A stretch of DNA of 64,000 nt from contig DQFO01000009.1 of the NCBI GenBank assembly GCA_003525075.1, forward strand, positions 2,548 through 66,547, in the 5' to 3' direction. Shown here in pieces: positions 8,674 to 16,022 of this stretch. The position numbers and the translations under genes are program-made. Positions within the stretch are counted from its first letter, which is position 1. Every line of letters starts with the position of its first letter. Below the pieces are notes generated by a model that ran no database searches, was not told the DNA's origin, and saw only the letters and a list, made by a program, of their open reading frames with translations. The stretch is from Clostridiales bacterium. GTDB taxonomy: Bacteria > Bacillota > Clostridia > TANB77 > CAG-508.

Positions 8674-8707
8674 TTATGAGAATTAAATAAATATTTAATT
8701 CTTATAA
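8674..8707. promoter_or_regulatory. Long palindrome downstream of the promoter, possible operator
   Basis: TTATGAGAATTAAATA at 8674 is matched by its near-perfect reverse complement ending at 8707 (15 of 16 positions). It lies between the -10 box and the start of an HTH regulator gene, so an autoregulatory operator or a 5' UTR hairpin are both possible. Confidence 0.45.
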
Positions 8708-8742
8708 TACAATTCATAATAATAAAATTGGAGGAAAACAAA

Positions 8743-8961
8743 ATGAAAGACTTAGAAGCTCTGTATGAAACAATGAGAAAGAATATGAAGCGGATTAGAG
8801 AAGAAGCAGGAGTTTCAAAAAGGGAATTGGCAAAAGAAATAGGTATGGATAGAGCATCTTATAGTAAATTTGAAAGTGGACAGAGAGGAATAAGTTTAGG
8901 TAATTTTTATGCATTTTCACAATTTTTTAATGTTTCTATGGATGAATTGTTAAAAGATTAA
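8743..8961 (+). CDS. Small XRE-family helix-turn-helix regulator
   Basis: A 72-residue protein that is almost entirely one Cro/C1-type DNA-binding domain: MKRIREEAGVSKRELAKEIG, then DRASYSKFESGQRGISLGN and the C-terminal VSMDELL typical of the family. The start is ATG 8743, seven bases after GGAGGA; a TTG upstream overlaps the ribosome site. It has its own promoter and terminator. Target genes are not evident; the palindrome in its own leader is the natural first guess. Confidence 0.88.
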   Translation: MKDLEALYETMRKNMKRIREEAGVSKRELAKEIGMDRASYSKFESGQRGISLGNFYAFSQFFNVSMDELLKD

Positions 8962-8966
8962 TTTTT

Positions 8967-9005
8967 AAAAGAGGATATTATTATCAAAATAGTATCCTCT
9001 TTTTG
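8967..9005 (+). terminator. Intrinsic terminator after the XRE gene
   Basis: AAAGAGGATA pairs with TATCCTCTTT across an AT-rich loop, followed by a short T-run. Confidence 0.8.
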
Positions 9006-9066
9006 TAACATATAAATAAACAAATCATATTATATATCATAACTTAAGAAAGGAATGTGATATAAT

Positions 9067-9711
9067 ATGAGTTCAGTATATGAAGAATATATGAGAAATG
9101 TTTTAGGATATGAGCCGATAAGATATAGAGATACATATGATGCAGAATATAATGATTACATGAATTATTCTAATTTCAATATACCACAACAATTTGAAAC
9201 AAATATAGAGACATCAAGGCTAGAAAGTTGTTATCCAGATATATATAATTTAGTATATCCAATGGTAAAAAAAGCATGTTCAAAGAATAATAGAGCATTA
9301 AGCAGTGATTTAGTAGATGAACTTACAAATGAAATATATAATGCAATAGAAGATGATAGTTTAAATGAAAATAGAACAAGTGAAATCAAAAATAGAAGTA
9401 TTGATGTGAAAACAAGCTCAAAGTCTATAGAAAATAAAACAAATTTAATTAGGCAAGAAAGTAGTTCAAAAGAAGATAGACAAATAAGAAACCAAGGACT
9501 ACAAGATTTAATAAAAATATTATTAATAAGAGAATTAATAAATAATTCTGGATTTAGACCAAGACCACCTGCACCACCAAGACCACCAGTTCCGCCACCA
9601 CCTCCACCAAGACCGGGAAGACCACCTCGTCCTCCAATGGGACCAGGACCTGGTAGACCACCATTTAATAGAAGTATGTATGAACAAGATTATGATATAT
9701 ATGAATATTAA
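9067..9711 (+). CDS. Hypothetical protein with proline-rich C-terminus
   Basis: A 214-residue protein of unknown function. A Tyr/Asn-rich N-terminus (EEYMRNVLGYEP) is followed by a compact segment at about 58-95 with SCYPDIYNLVYPMVKKAC and LVDELTNEIYNAIE. I recall that pattern from small clostridial hypothetical proteins, but I cannot name a family. Residues about 160-203 form a run of Pro-Pro/Arg-Pro-Gly repeats, and the tail is Tyr-rich. It has no signal peptide or membrane helix. AAGAAAGGA precedes ATG 9067. A structural role such as in a spore or surface layer would fit the composition, but is only a guess. Confidence 0.8.
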   Translation: MSSVYEEYMRNVLGYEPIRYRDTYDAEYNDYMNYSNFNIPQQFETNIETSRLESCYPDIYNLVYPMVKKACSKNNRALSSDLVDELTNEIYNAIEDDSLNENRTSEIKNRSIDVKTSSKSIENKTNLIRQESSSKEDRQIRNQGLQDLIKILLIRELINNSGFRPRPPAPPRPPVPPPPPPRPGRPPRPPMGPGPGRPPFNRSMYEQDYDIYEY

Positions 9712-9716
9712 TTTGT

Positions 9717-9755
9717 CAAGAAAACTAGCATGGTTGCTAGCTTTTCTTGTTTTTG
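9717..9755 (+). terminator. Intrinsic terminator
   Basis: CAAGAAAACTAGCA pairs with TGCTAGCTTTTCTTG, followed by TTTTT. Confidence 0.9.
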
Positions 9756-9775
9756 GATAAAAAAAGTGTTATAAT
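9747..9775 (+). promoter_or_regulatory. Promoter for the VanX-like gene
   Basis: TTGTTT, a 17-bp spacer, then TATAAT. The -35 box overlaps the T-run of the preceding terminator. Confidence 0.7.
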
Positions 9776-9856
9776 ATAGATATATTGATGTAATATAGAA
9801 TTAAGAAAAAACAAGAGTGGTTGCTCTTACTTGATTCTATGCCAAGGAGGACGGCA

Positions 9857-10744
9857 ATGAAGAAATTGACAATGGCAATTGTGACTATGATTATGGTCAT
9901 GATTATGGCGCTTTCTGCAAATGCAGAAGGAACGGAATTTGTTGGATGCAAAATTCGGACAACTCATGCAACATCTGCAAGCAATGGTATTAATACCATT
10001 ATGGTAGCAGAGGACAATATTTTCACAATCCTGAGTGAAGATAATGGTCAGTTTGCAATTGAGGTAAACGGAGAAAACTATTGGATTGACTCGAATGAGG
10101 TTTTTATCAATGTAAAGGATTATATTCCTAGCATTGAAGTGAATTTGGTAATGGCTGACAAGGCTATTTTCCAAATGGCTGGCGAAGGAATTCATGGACT
10201 TTGGGGCGAAAAGTTCTATAACAGATCTGGTTCTGAAAATGGAACTGAAGCATGGCTTACAGTTGCAGCTGCCAAGAAATTGGCAAAAGCACAAGAAATT
10301 TTCCTGAAAGATGGAAAATGTATTGTTGTAAATGATGCATATCGTCCGTATGCTGTGACAAGAGAATTTCAGAGTACTTATAGAGCATATTTGAATACTA
10401 AATCTTCTTCTTTTAAAAAGAAGTGGTTTGGTACTTTGGGTGAAAGCTGGTTCTTGGCACAGAAAGCAAGTTCTCATAACTATGGTATTGCAGTTGATAT
10501 CACATTGCGTGATTTGAAAACTGGTAATATTATGGATATGCCTACTGCAATGCATAACCTTGATTATCGCTCTGCTGAATATAATTGGGTTAATGTTGAT
10601 GCACCTGCTTGTGAAAATGCAAGATATCTTGCAAGAGTAATGAAACAGGTTGGTATGAAGAGCTTGAAGTCTGAATGGTGGCATTTTCAGGATGGTGCCA
10701 CACCTGATAGAAACAAAGTTGCTCCTGTAGATATTCCAAACTAA
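9857..10744 (+). CDS. Secreted VanX-family (M15D) D-Ala-D-Ala dipeptidase-like enzyme
   Basis: A 295-residue preprotein. A signal peptide ending in ALSANA (about residue 23) is followed by an unassigned region to about 100, then the peptidase domain. NDAYRPYAV, SSHNYGIAVD and SEWWHF match the VanX family, giving zinc ligands His207, Asp214 and His276 and general base Glu273, with the VanX spacing. Such enzymes hydrolyse D-Ala-D-Ala; a secreted form would act on wall-derived dipeptide. No vanH or vanA homologue is near, so resistance is not implied. AAGGAGG lies six bases before ATG. Codon use (CTG, CGT, TCC, CCG) is richer in G/C than in the neighbours, suggesting a different origin. Confidence 0.85.
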   Translation: MKKLTMAIVTMIMVMIMALSANAEGTEFVGCKIRTTHATSASNGINTIMVAEDNIFTILSEDNGQFAIEVNGENYWIDSNEVFINVKDYIPSIEVNLVMADKAIFQMAGEGIHGLWGEKFYNRSGSENGTEAWLTVAAAKKLAKAQEIFLKDGKCIVVNDAYRPYAVTREFQSTYRAYLNTKSSSFKKKWFGTLGESWFLAQKASSHNYGIAVDITLRDLKTGNIMDMPTAMHNLDYRSAEYNWVNVDAPACENARYLARVMKQVGMKSLKSEWWHFQDGATPDRNKVAPVDIPN

Positions 10745-10752
10745 TTCCAAAT

Positions 10753-10784
10753 GAGAGGCTGATGAAAGTCAGTCTCTTTTTATA
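10753..10784 (+). terminator. Intrinsic terminator
   Basis: AGAGGCTGA pairs with TCAGTCTCT (one G-U pair), followed by TTTTT. Confidence 0.8.
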
Positions 10785-10885
10785 TTATAAAAAATTAAAA
10801 ATAAGAATAAATTAAAATTTTTTTGACTACAATATATAAAAGCATGTACAACATGCCAAAAATAAAGTGAAAGGAATGTGAAAAA

Positions 10886-11326
10886 ATGAAAGTTAAAGAA
10901 TGTATGTGTGGAGATGTATGTTGTGTAAAACCAGAAACAAAACTAACAGAAGTAGCAAAATTGATGGAAAAAAACAGAATAGGTTGTGTTCCTGTATGTG
11001 ATAGTTCAAATTATCTAGTAGGAGTGATAACAGATAGAGATATTATATTAAGAAGTTTAGCATGTGACAAACAAGCACAAAACACAACTGCAAGTGAAAT
11101 AATGACATGCAATGTTTGCACATGTAATCAAGATGATGATGTAAAAAATGCAGAGAAAAAAATGGCTGAAAATCAGATAAGAAGAATACCTGTTGTAGAT
11201 AACAATAAAGTTGTTGGAATATTAACATTAGGAGATCTTGCAAAATATAGTCAAAAAACAGGACAAGAAAACTTTAGTAACACATTTGAAGAAATTTGTG
11301 ATTGTGGACATAAAAATAATCGTTAA
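10886..11326 (+). CDS. Tandem CBS-domain protein
   Basis: A 146-residue cytoplasmic protein made of two CBS domains (about 1-58 and 68-128), each ending in the VGVITDRDI or VGILTLGDL signature. A Bateman module like this binds adenine nucleotides and usually acts as a regulatory sensor. Unusual is the number of cysteines (MCGDVCCV, TCNVCTC, CDCGH), which may bind metal. GAAAGGA precedes ATG. A short palindrome GCATGT-ACA-ACATGC at 10842-10856 lies in the leader. Confidence 0.88.
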   Translation: MKVKECMCGDVCCVKPETKLTEVAKLMEKNRIGCVPVCDSSNYLVGVITDRDIILRSLACDKQAQNTTASEIMTCNVCTCNQDDDVKNAEKKMAENQIRRIPVVDNNKVVGILTLGDLAKYSQKTGQENFSNTFEEICDCGHKNNR

Positions 11327-11334
11327 TAATGCAA

Positions 11335-11356
11335 AGCAGTTCTCAATAGAACTGCT
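11335..11356. other. Strong intergenic hairpin without a T-run
   Basis: AGCAGTTCT, loop CAAT, then AGAACTGCT: a perfect 9-bp stem between the CBS and permease genes. The absence of a U-tract argues against simple termination; an mRNA processing or stability element is possible. Confidence 0.6.
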
Positions 11357-11376
11357 ATACATAGAAAAGAGGTAAA

Positions 11377-12465
11377 ATGTCAGAAGATTTAAGCTATATT
11401 TGTACAGTAATAAGAAAAATAATAAATATAGTTTTAATAATATTGGGAGTGTATTTTGGAATAAAGTTAGCAATATTTTATATGCCATTTTTAATAGCAT
11501 TTGTAATTTCACTTATTATAGAGCCAGCTATAAGGTTTTTTATGAATAAAACAAAATTAAACAGAAAAATAAGTTCTATAATAATATTTATAATAGTATT
11601 TGCAATAATAATTGGAGCAGTTACATGGGCAATAGTTTCATTAATATCAGAATCAACAAATTTATTGCAAATGCTTAATTTATATATAAACAAAGCATAT
11701 ACACAAGTTCAAGAAAGTATAAGTAAGCTAAGTATAGAAAAATTAAATGTATCAAAAGATATTATAAACATGTTTCAAAATACATCACAAGAAATATTAG
11801 TAAAATTATCAAATTGGATGACACAATTTTTGACAAATTTAATAGAAATAATAACATCAATTCCAGCAATGGCAATATATGTAGTAATAACAATAATGTC
11901 ATTATATTTTATGTGTACAGATAAAATATACATGTTAGATTTGCTGGAACATCATATGCCACAAAAGTGGGTACGTAAACTAGGAAAACATATAAGAGAA
12001 ATAACTTTCAGTTTAGGTGGATATTTAAAAGCAGAAGCTACATTAATATTAATATCATTTATTATATCTGTAATAGGATTATATTTATTAAAAGTAATAG
12101 GAATGGATATAAAATATCCGTTATTAATAGCATTAGCAATTGGATTTGTCGATGCACTACCAATATTAGGGTCTGGAACAGTAATGGTACCATGGGCAAT
12201 AATATCAGCATTAAATGGAGATTTAAAACTAGGTATATCAATAATTGTTTTGTGGATTATAATGTCAGTTGTAAGACAATTTCTAGAGCCCAAAATAGTA
12301 AGTGGAAAAATTGGAATACATCCAATATTTACTTTAATAGCAATGTACACAGGATTTAAATTAATAGGTATAATGGGAATGTTAGTAGGACCAATTGTTC
12401 TAATAATATTAAAAAGTATATTTGCAAAAGAAATTGATGAAGGATTTTATAATAGATTTTTCTAA
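11377..12465 (+). CDS. AI-2E-family permease (YtvI-like)
   Basis: A 362-residue polytopic membrane protein of the AI-2E transporter (UPF0118) family. There is a hydrophobic N-terminal block (about 12-90), a long amphipathic segment with IEKLNVSKDI, and a C-terminal helix bundle with the conserved GFVDALPILGSG and FLEPKIVSGKIGIHP. Members are channel- or exporter-like; some clostridial and Bacillus members such as YtvI are sporulation membrane proteins. Substrate unknown. Confidence 0.8.
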   Translation: MSEDLSYICTVIRKIINIVLIILGVYFGIKLAIFYMPFLIAFVISLIIEPAIRFFMNKTKLNRKISSIIIFIIVFAIIIGAVTWAIVSLISESTNLLQMLNLYINKAYTQVQESISKLSIEKLNVSKDIINMFQNTSQEILVKLSNWMTQFLTNLIEIITSIPAMAIYVVITIMSLYFMCTDKIYMLDLLEHHMPQKWVRKLGKHIREITFSLGGYLKAEATLILISFIISVIGLYLLKVIGMDIKYPLLIALAIGFVDALPILGSGTVMVPWAIISALNGDLKLGISIIVLWIIMSVVRQFLEPKIVSGKIGIHPIFTLIAMYTGFKLIGIMGMLVGPIVLIILKSIFAKEIDEGFYNRFF

Positions 12466-12528
12466 AAATGTTCTTTTTTTATAATAAGCTCATAAACTTA
12501 AATAAATAAATTTAAGTGGAGGGCTTTT

Positions 12529-13080
12529 ATGCATATATATAATATAAAAATAAATGGAGGAAAAGCACTAAAGATTATTATTATATTATTGTCATTGTTT
12601 ATGCTTATGGTATTTTTATTTAGTATATATAAAATATTTTTTTCAAGTGGAAAATTCTTTGTAAAAGATAGAATAGAACAGAATGAAATAAAAGAAATTA
12701 ATGCAGATGAATATACAAATATATTACAAGCAGTACATGATGATTTAGATTCATATATTGGTTTAAAAATAAAGTTTTCAGGATATGTTTATAGAATATT
12801 AGACTTTAATGAAAATCAATTTGTATTAGGAAGAGACATGTTAATAAATACTGAAAACAATCAATCAGTAGTTGTTGGATTTTTATGTGAAAACAAAGAA
12901 ATAAAAAAATTCGAAAATGATGAGTGGATTGAAATTGTTGGAGAAATTACAAAAGGAAAATATCATAATTTTGAAATTCCTATAATAAAAGTGACAGAAA
13001 TAAAAAAAGTTGATATGCCTGAAAATATATTTGTATTACCACCAAATAAAACATATATTCCAACAAGTGGAATATTATAG
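12529..13080 (+). CDS. Membrane-anchored protein resembling the C-terminal domain of YcgQ (DUF1980/TIGR03943)
   Basis: A 183-residue protein with one membrane helix (about 15-38) and an external beta-rich domain. IGLKIKFSGYVYRI, NQFVLGRDM, DEWIEIVGEITKG and the terminal ENIFVLPP align by eye with the soluble half of YcgQ-type permease subunits, which normally follow a YcgR permease. No permease partner is adjacent here and the cysteines of that family are absent, so the assignment is tentative. An 8-bp AT hairpin (12496-12517) lies directly before GGAGGG. Confidence 0.5.
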   Translation: MHIYNIKINGGKALKIIIILLSLFMLMVFLFSIYKIFFSSGKFFVKDRIEQNEIKEINADEYTNILQAVHDDLDSYIGLKIKFSGYVYRILDFNENQFVLGRDMLINTENNQSVVVGFLCENKEIKKFENDEWIEIVGEITKGKYHNFEIPIIKVTEIKKVDMPENIFVLPPNKTYIPTSGIL

Positions 13081-13112
13081 TAAACATAATTTGTGAAAAT
13101 GTCGAAAAATGG

Positions 13113-13141
13113 TTGATTTATGCTTAAAGATAATGTATAAT
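13113..13141 (+). promoter_or_regulatory. Promoter for the beta-CASP gene
   Basis: TTGATT, a 17-bp spacer, then TATAAT. Confidence 0.8.
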
Positions 13142-13201
13142 ATTAGCAGCAAAACCCCTTAACAAATTCCTAATTAATTAATTGAAGGAGTGAAACATTT
13201 T

Positions 13202-14704
13202 ATGAGTTCTTTTGCAAAGGGCGGGTTTTACTACACTATAACTGCACTTCATCCTGAAGTCACAGGCTCTTGTCTTTTTGTAAAAGTGCATTATCCTGAT
13301 GGCAAAGTTACACATTTTATAGTTGATTGCGGTATGTTCCAAGAAGCGGAATATACACAATTGAACAATCAACAGTTACCATTCTGCAGTTCGAAGATTA
13401 GTTTTGCATTGATTACTCATAATCATGCAGACCATAATGGACGTTTACCTGTATTGGTAAAGGAGGGTTTTAAAGGAAAGATATATTGTACGAACTTTAC
13501 TAAGCAGGTAATGCGTTATTCTCTTATGGACGATTACAAGATCATGATGAGTAACGCTCGGAACAAAAAGCTGAAAATCATGTATAGTGAATCAGACATT
13601 GATGAAGTGATGGCAAGAACAGAAGGTTGTGAATATGAGGAAACCATCTACCTTGATGAAAGAATCAAAGCAACTTTCTTAGATAATGGACATCTGCCTG
13701 GTGCTGCAATGATTTTGGTACAAATCAGTTATTATGGAGAGGAAACGTTGAATCTCTTGTTTACAGGTGATTATAAAGCGAAATCTCTATGGCGTGAAAT
13801 TAAAGATGTGCCTGAGTGGGTAAAAGCACTTCCTAAAGATGTAGTCATAGAGTCTACTTATGGCTATATGGAAAGTTCTGAAGTTGAATATCATTATGAA
13901 GAAGATATTCCTCAAATTATTGCAAGAGGAAAAAGTATTCTTCAAATGACATTTGCACAGGAAAGAGCACAAACATTCTTGTATGAAATTAAAAAGATGC
14001 AAGATTGTGGAAGTATTCCTCGTTATATTCCGATTTATGTTGATGGTGCTCTTGCACAATTCTTCACGAAGTCTATGCAGGAGTATACAGACATTGACTT
14101 TATGCCGAAAAATGTTACATTTGTTGACAAATATAATCGGCCTGAGGTTGCAATGGGACATGAGCAGAAAATTATTCTGACTACATCTGGAATGGCAGAC
14201 CATGGTACAGCGAGAATTTATGTACCACAGTTAATTGCAAGAGATGACTTTGTCTTTTATTTTCCTGGATATGTTTCACCATCTAGTCTTGGTTATAAAA
14301 TTCAACATTCTGATGATGGAACAATCAAAATTGGAAAAGATGTTTATGAAATCTGGGTTGAAACATATACAACTACAGAATTTTCTTCTCATGCTAAGAG
14401 TGATGAATTAATTACTCTTTTGAGAAATCTGGGAATTGTCAATACGATTATGATTAATCATGGTCAAATTGAATCTCAGTACATGCTAAAAGACAAGATT
14501 GTCGCAGAAAAAATTGGAAAGAGGGTGGAAGTCCTTAGCGAACATACAATTACAATTGGACATTGGGGAATTCTTAAAATGATGGGAGCAAAACTGTACA
14601 AAGTTAAGACTCCTAAAAAAGAAAACTTACACGAGAAAAAGTGTGGTTTAAGAAATCTTCATAGTAAAAGAAGAAGGGCAGTGTATAGTGTAAAGAGACA
14701 TTAA
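13202..14704 (+). CDS. Metallo-beta-lactamase/beta-CASP family hydrolase (RNase-like)
   Basis: A 500-residue protein with the zinc site THNHADHNG (His73, His75, Asp77, His78), FTGDYK and VIESTYG, a beta-CASP cap (about 230-370) and closing motifs TTSGMADHG, SSHA and INHGQ. This layout matches CPSF-73-like and YSH1-like MBL enzymes that cut RNA. It is not RNase J, which has a distinct C-terminal domain. The last 35 residues are Lys/Arg-rich, fitting nucleic-acid binding. ATG 13202 follows AAGGAG by 11 bases; the GTG at 13190 overlaps the ribosome site. Base composition is clearly less AT-rich than most neighbours. It is monocistronic. Confidence 0.88.
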   Translation: MSSFAKGGFYYTITALHPEVTGSCLFVKVHYPDGKVTHFIVDCGMFQEAEYTQLNNQQLPFCSSKISFALITHNHADHNGRLPVLVKEGFKGKIYCTNFTKQVMRYSLMDDYKIMMSNARNKKLKIMYSESDIDEVMARTEGCEYEETIYLDERIKATFLDNGHLPGAAMILVQISYYGEETLNLLFTGDYKAKSLWREIKDVPEWVKALPKDVVIESTYGYMESSEVEYHYEEDIPQIIARGKSILQMTFAQERAQTFLYEIKKMQDCGSIPRYIPIYVDGALAQFFTKSMQEYTDIDFMPKNVTFVDKYNRPEVAMGHEQKIILTTSGMADHGTARIYVPQLIARDDFVFYFPGYVSPSSLGYKIQHSDDGTIKIGKDVYEIWVETYTTTEFSSHAKSDELITLLRNLGIVNTIMINHGQIESQYMLKDKIVAEKIGKRVEVLSEHTITIGHWGILKMMGAKLYKVKTPKKENLHEKKCGLRNLHSKRRRAVYSVKRH

Positions 14705-14721
14705 GTAAAAAGAACTTAGAC

Positions 14722-14760
14722 AGGAGTAGGGCACCTAGTAGGTGCTCTACTCCTAATTTA
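14722..14760 (+). terminator. GC-rich terminator hairpin of the beta-CASP gene
   Basis: AGGAGTAGGGCACCT, loop AGT, then AGGTGCTCTACTCCT: a 15-bp stem with one G-U pair. The following T content is weak, so termination is probable but not textbook. Confidence 0.7.
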
Positions 14761-14825
14761 TATAATAAAATGTGACAATTTTTTTATAAATTTCTTAATC
14801 TTGGACTAAAATACAATTAAAATGC

Positions 14826-14854
14826 TTGATTTTCTTTGGAAACGGTGGTATAAT
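14826..14854 (+). promoter_or_regulatory. Promoter for the 14909 gene
   Basis: TTGATT, a 17-bp spacer, then TATAAT. Confidence 0.8.
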
Positions 14855-14875
14855 AAGGTATAGTAATTTTATAAA

Positions 14876-14908
14876 GAGAGGAGATTCTAAGAAATTAGAA
14901 TAAAAATT
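14876..14908 (+). promoter_or_regulatory. Shine-Dalgarno separated from the start by a hairpin
   Basis: GAGAGGAG ends at 14883. ATTCTAA-GAAA-TTAGAAT (7-bp stem, 14884-14901) follows at once, then seven bases and ATG 14909. Linear spacing is 25 bases, far beyond normal; folding the hairpin out leaves the optimal seven. Confidence 0.6.
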
Positions 14909-15217
14909 ATGAATAGTGTATTAAAGAATATAAAAACTACATTAAGACAACTATTTGGATTTGATGAAATAGAAAAAAACAAAGAATGGAATGATTATTT
15001 AGTTGCATTAGGACAAAATGGATATTTTTCAAGCAAAGAGATAGAAACCTTTAAAAAATCAGAAAATTATATAACCAAATTAGAAGAAAGACTTGAAGAA
15101 AATGAAGCAAGTATTAAAAATAGAAAAAAGTCATTTCAAATAGATAGCTTAGAATTAAATTCTAGTGTTGTAGAACCAACAGTATCATTAGATGCTAAAG
15201 AGAAAGAAAGAGAATAA
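14909..15217 (+). CDS. Small hypothetical charged protein
   Basis: A 102-residue soluble protein of unknown family. The first 35 residues look folded (LRQLFGFDEIEKNKEWNDYLVALG). Residues about 50-85 are Lys/Glu-rich and likely coiled (KLEERLEENEASIKNRKK), and the tail is polar. It has its own promoter and sits just upstream of the ileS T-box promoter. The start rests on the reading frame and the hairpin-bridged ribosome site described separately. Confidence 0.65.
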   Translation: MNSVLKNIKTTLRQLFGFDEIEKNKEWNDYLVALGQNGYFSSKEIETFKKSENYITKLEERLEENEASIKNRKKSFQIDSLELNSSVVEPTVSLDAKEKERE

Positions 15218-15232
15218 AATTATAAAAAACTA

Positions 15233-15260
15233 TTGCAAAGTTAAAAAAAAGTGATATAAT
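15233..15260 (+). promoter_or_regulatory. Promoter of the T-box/ileS transcript
   Basis: TTGCAA, a 16-bp spacer, then TATAAT. Confidence 0.75.
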
Positions 15261-15266
15261 ACTTTC

Positions 15267-15526
15267 AAATTAACAAAAAAACAATAACAAGGACAAGACA
15301 GATAATAAAATATCTTTGCAGAGAATCAAACAATTGGTGAAAGTTTGAAAGTAAAAATTATTTGTTATCACCTAAGTTAAGTTGTAAAGCTGAACAATTT
15401 AAAGTAAGCTTTGCCGTATATCTGCGTTAAAGAAAAATAAGAGAATATAAATTATATTATATTAAAATAGGTGGTACCGCGGAGAATTCGTCCTAATATA
15501 CAGAAATGTATATTAGGACTTTTTTA
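15267..15526 (+). promoter_or_regulatory. T-box leader, isoleucine-specific
   Basis: The invariant T-box sequence AGGTGGTACCGCGG lies at 15469-15482. A 13-bp terminator stem (15490-15502 with 15507-15519) and T-run follow. Upstream, AGAGAATC and GGTGAAAG fit the Stem I AG-bulge/distal-loop region, and ATC followed by a purine at 15367-15369 sits where the specifier codon belongs. ATC is an Ile codon and ileS lies downstream, so uncharged tRNA-Ile should favour read-through. Confidence 0.92.
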
Positions 15527-15655
15527 TATATTAGGAAAGTTCGCTGAACTTCCTAATATATAAAAGCTACAATCGCTAGCCCTTTGAGATTTTCTCCTTT
15601 TAGTCGAAAACTCAAATCGGGCGAGAACAAAGGGCGACTACGTCACTTTGTTCTT
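15526..15655 (+). repeat. Dispersed hairpin element, copy 2 (longest)
   Basis: A near-perfect hairpin (about 15526-15561) is followed by the conserved core and an extra 3' part containing TAGTCG (15601-15606) and its complement CGACTA (15635-15640). It starts in the T-run of the T-box terminator, so read-through mRNA for the DUF1653 gene and ileS contains it. Confidence 0.75.
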
Positions 15656-15703
15656 TCAAATTAATTACGCGAAAAACACTTGTTAGAAAAAAAGGAGGAA
15701 ATT

Positions 15704-15952
15704 ATGCAAGAACTAAAAATTAATGGAATCTATAAACATTTTAAGGGAGATTACTACTTAGTTGAAGGAATTGCAAAAGATTCTGAAACACAAGAAGAAA
15801 TGGTCATTTATAGAAGATTATATGAAGATGGAGGATTATGGGTACGCCCAAAAGATATGTTCTTATCAGAAGTAGATCATAAAAAATATCCAGACATAAA
15901 ACAAAAATATAGATTTGAATTACAAAATATTAAAAGTGTAAAAAACAAATAA
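15704..15952 (+). CDS. DUF1653-family protein
   Basis: An 82-residue protein that is essentially one DUF1653 domain: GIYKHFKGDYYLVEGIAKDS, ETQEEMVIYRRLYEDGGLWVRP (split here at the conserved YRRLY and WVRP parts), then DMFLSEV. Function of the family is unknown. ATG 15704 follows AAAGGAGG by five bases. It lies between the T-box and ileS, so it should be co-induced by isoleucine-tRNA starvation. Confidence 0.88.
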   Translation: MQELKINGIYKHFKGDYYLVEGIAKDSETQEEMVIYRRLYEDGGLWVRPKDMFLSEVDHKKYPDIKQKYRFELQNIKSVKNK

Positions 15953-16022
15953 AGTAGGTTGAAAAATAATAATTATAATTTCAAAACCAAATATAAACTT
16001 AGGAAAGGAAGTAAAAAAAATT

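Noticed and set aside
9827..10750. 307-residue open frame on the minus strand opposite the VanX-like gene
   Set aside because: The + strand frame has a signal peptide, ribosome site and all VanX motifs; the minus frame is a composition shadow rich in Ile, Ser, Cys and His with no recognisable motif.
13953..14180. 75-codon + strand frame inside the beta-CASP gene
   Set aside because: Out of frame with a clear conserved enzyme and without a ribosome site.
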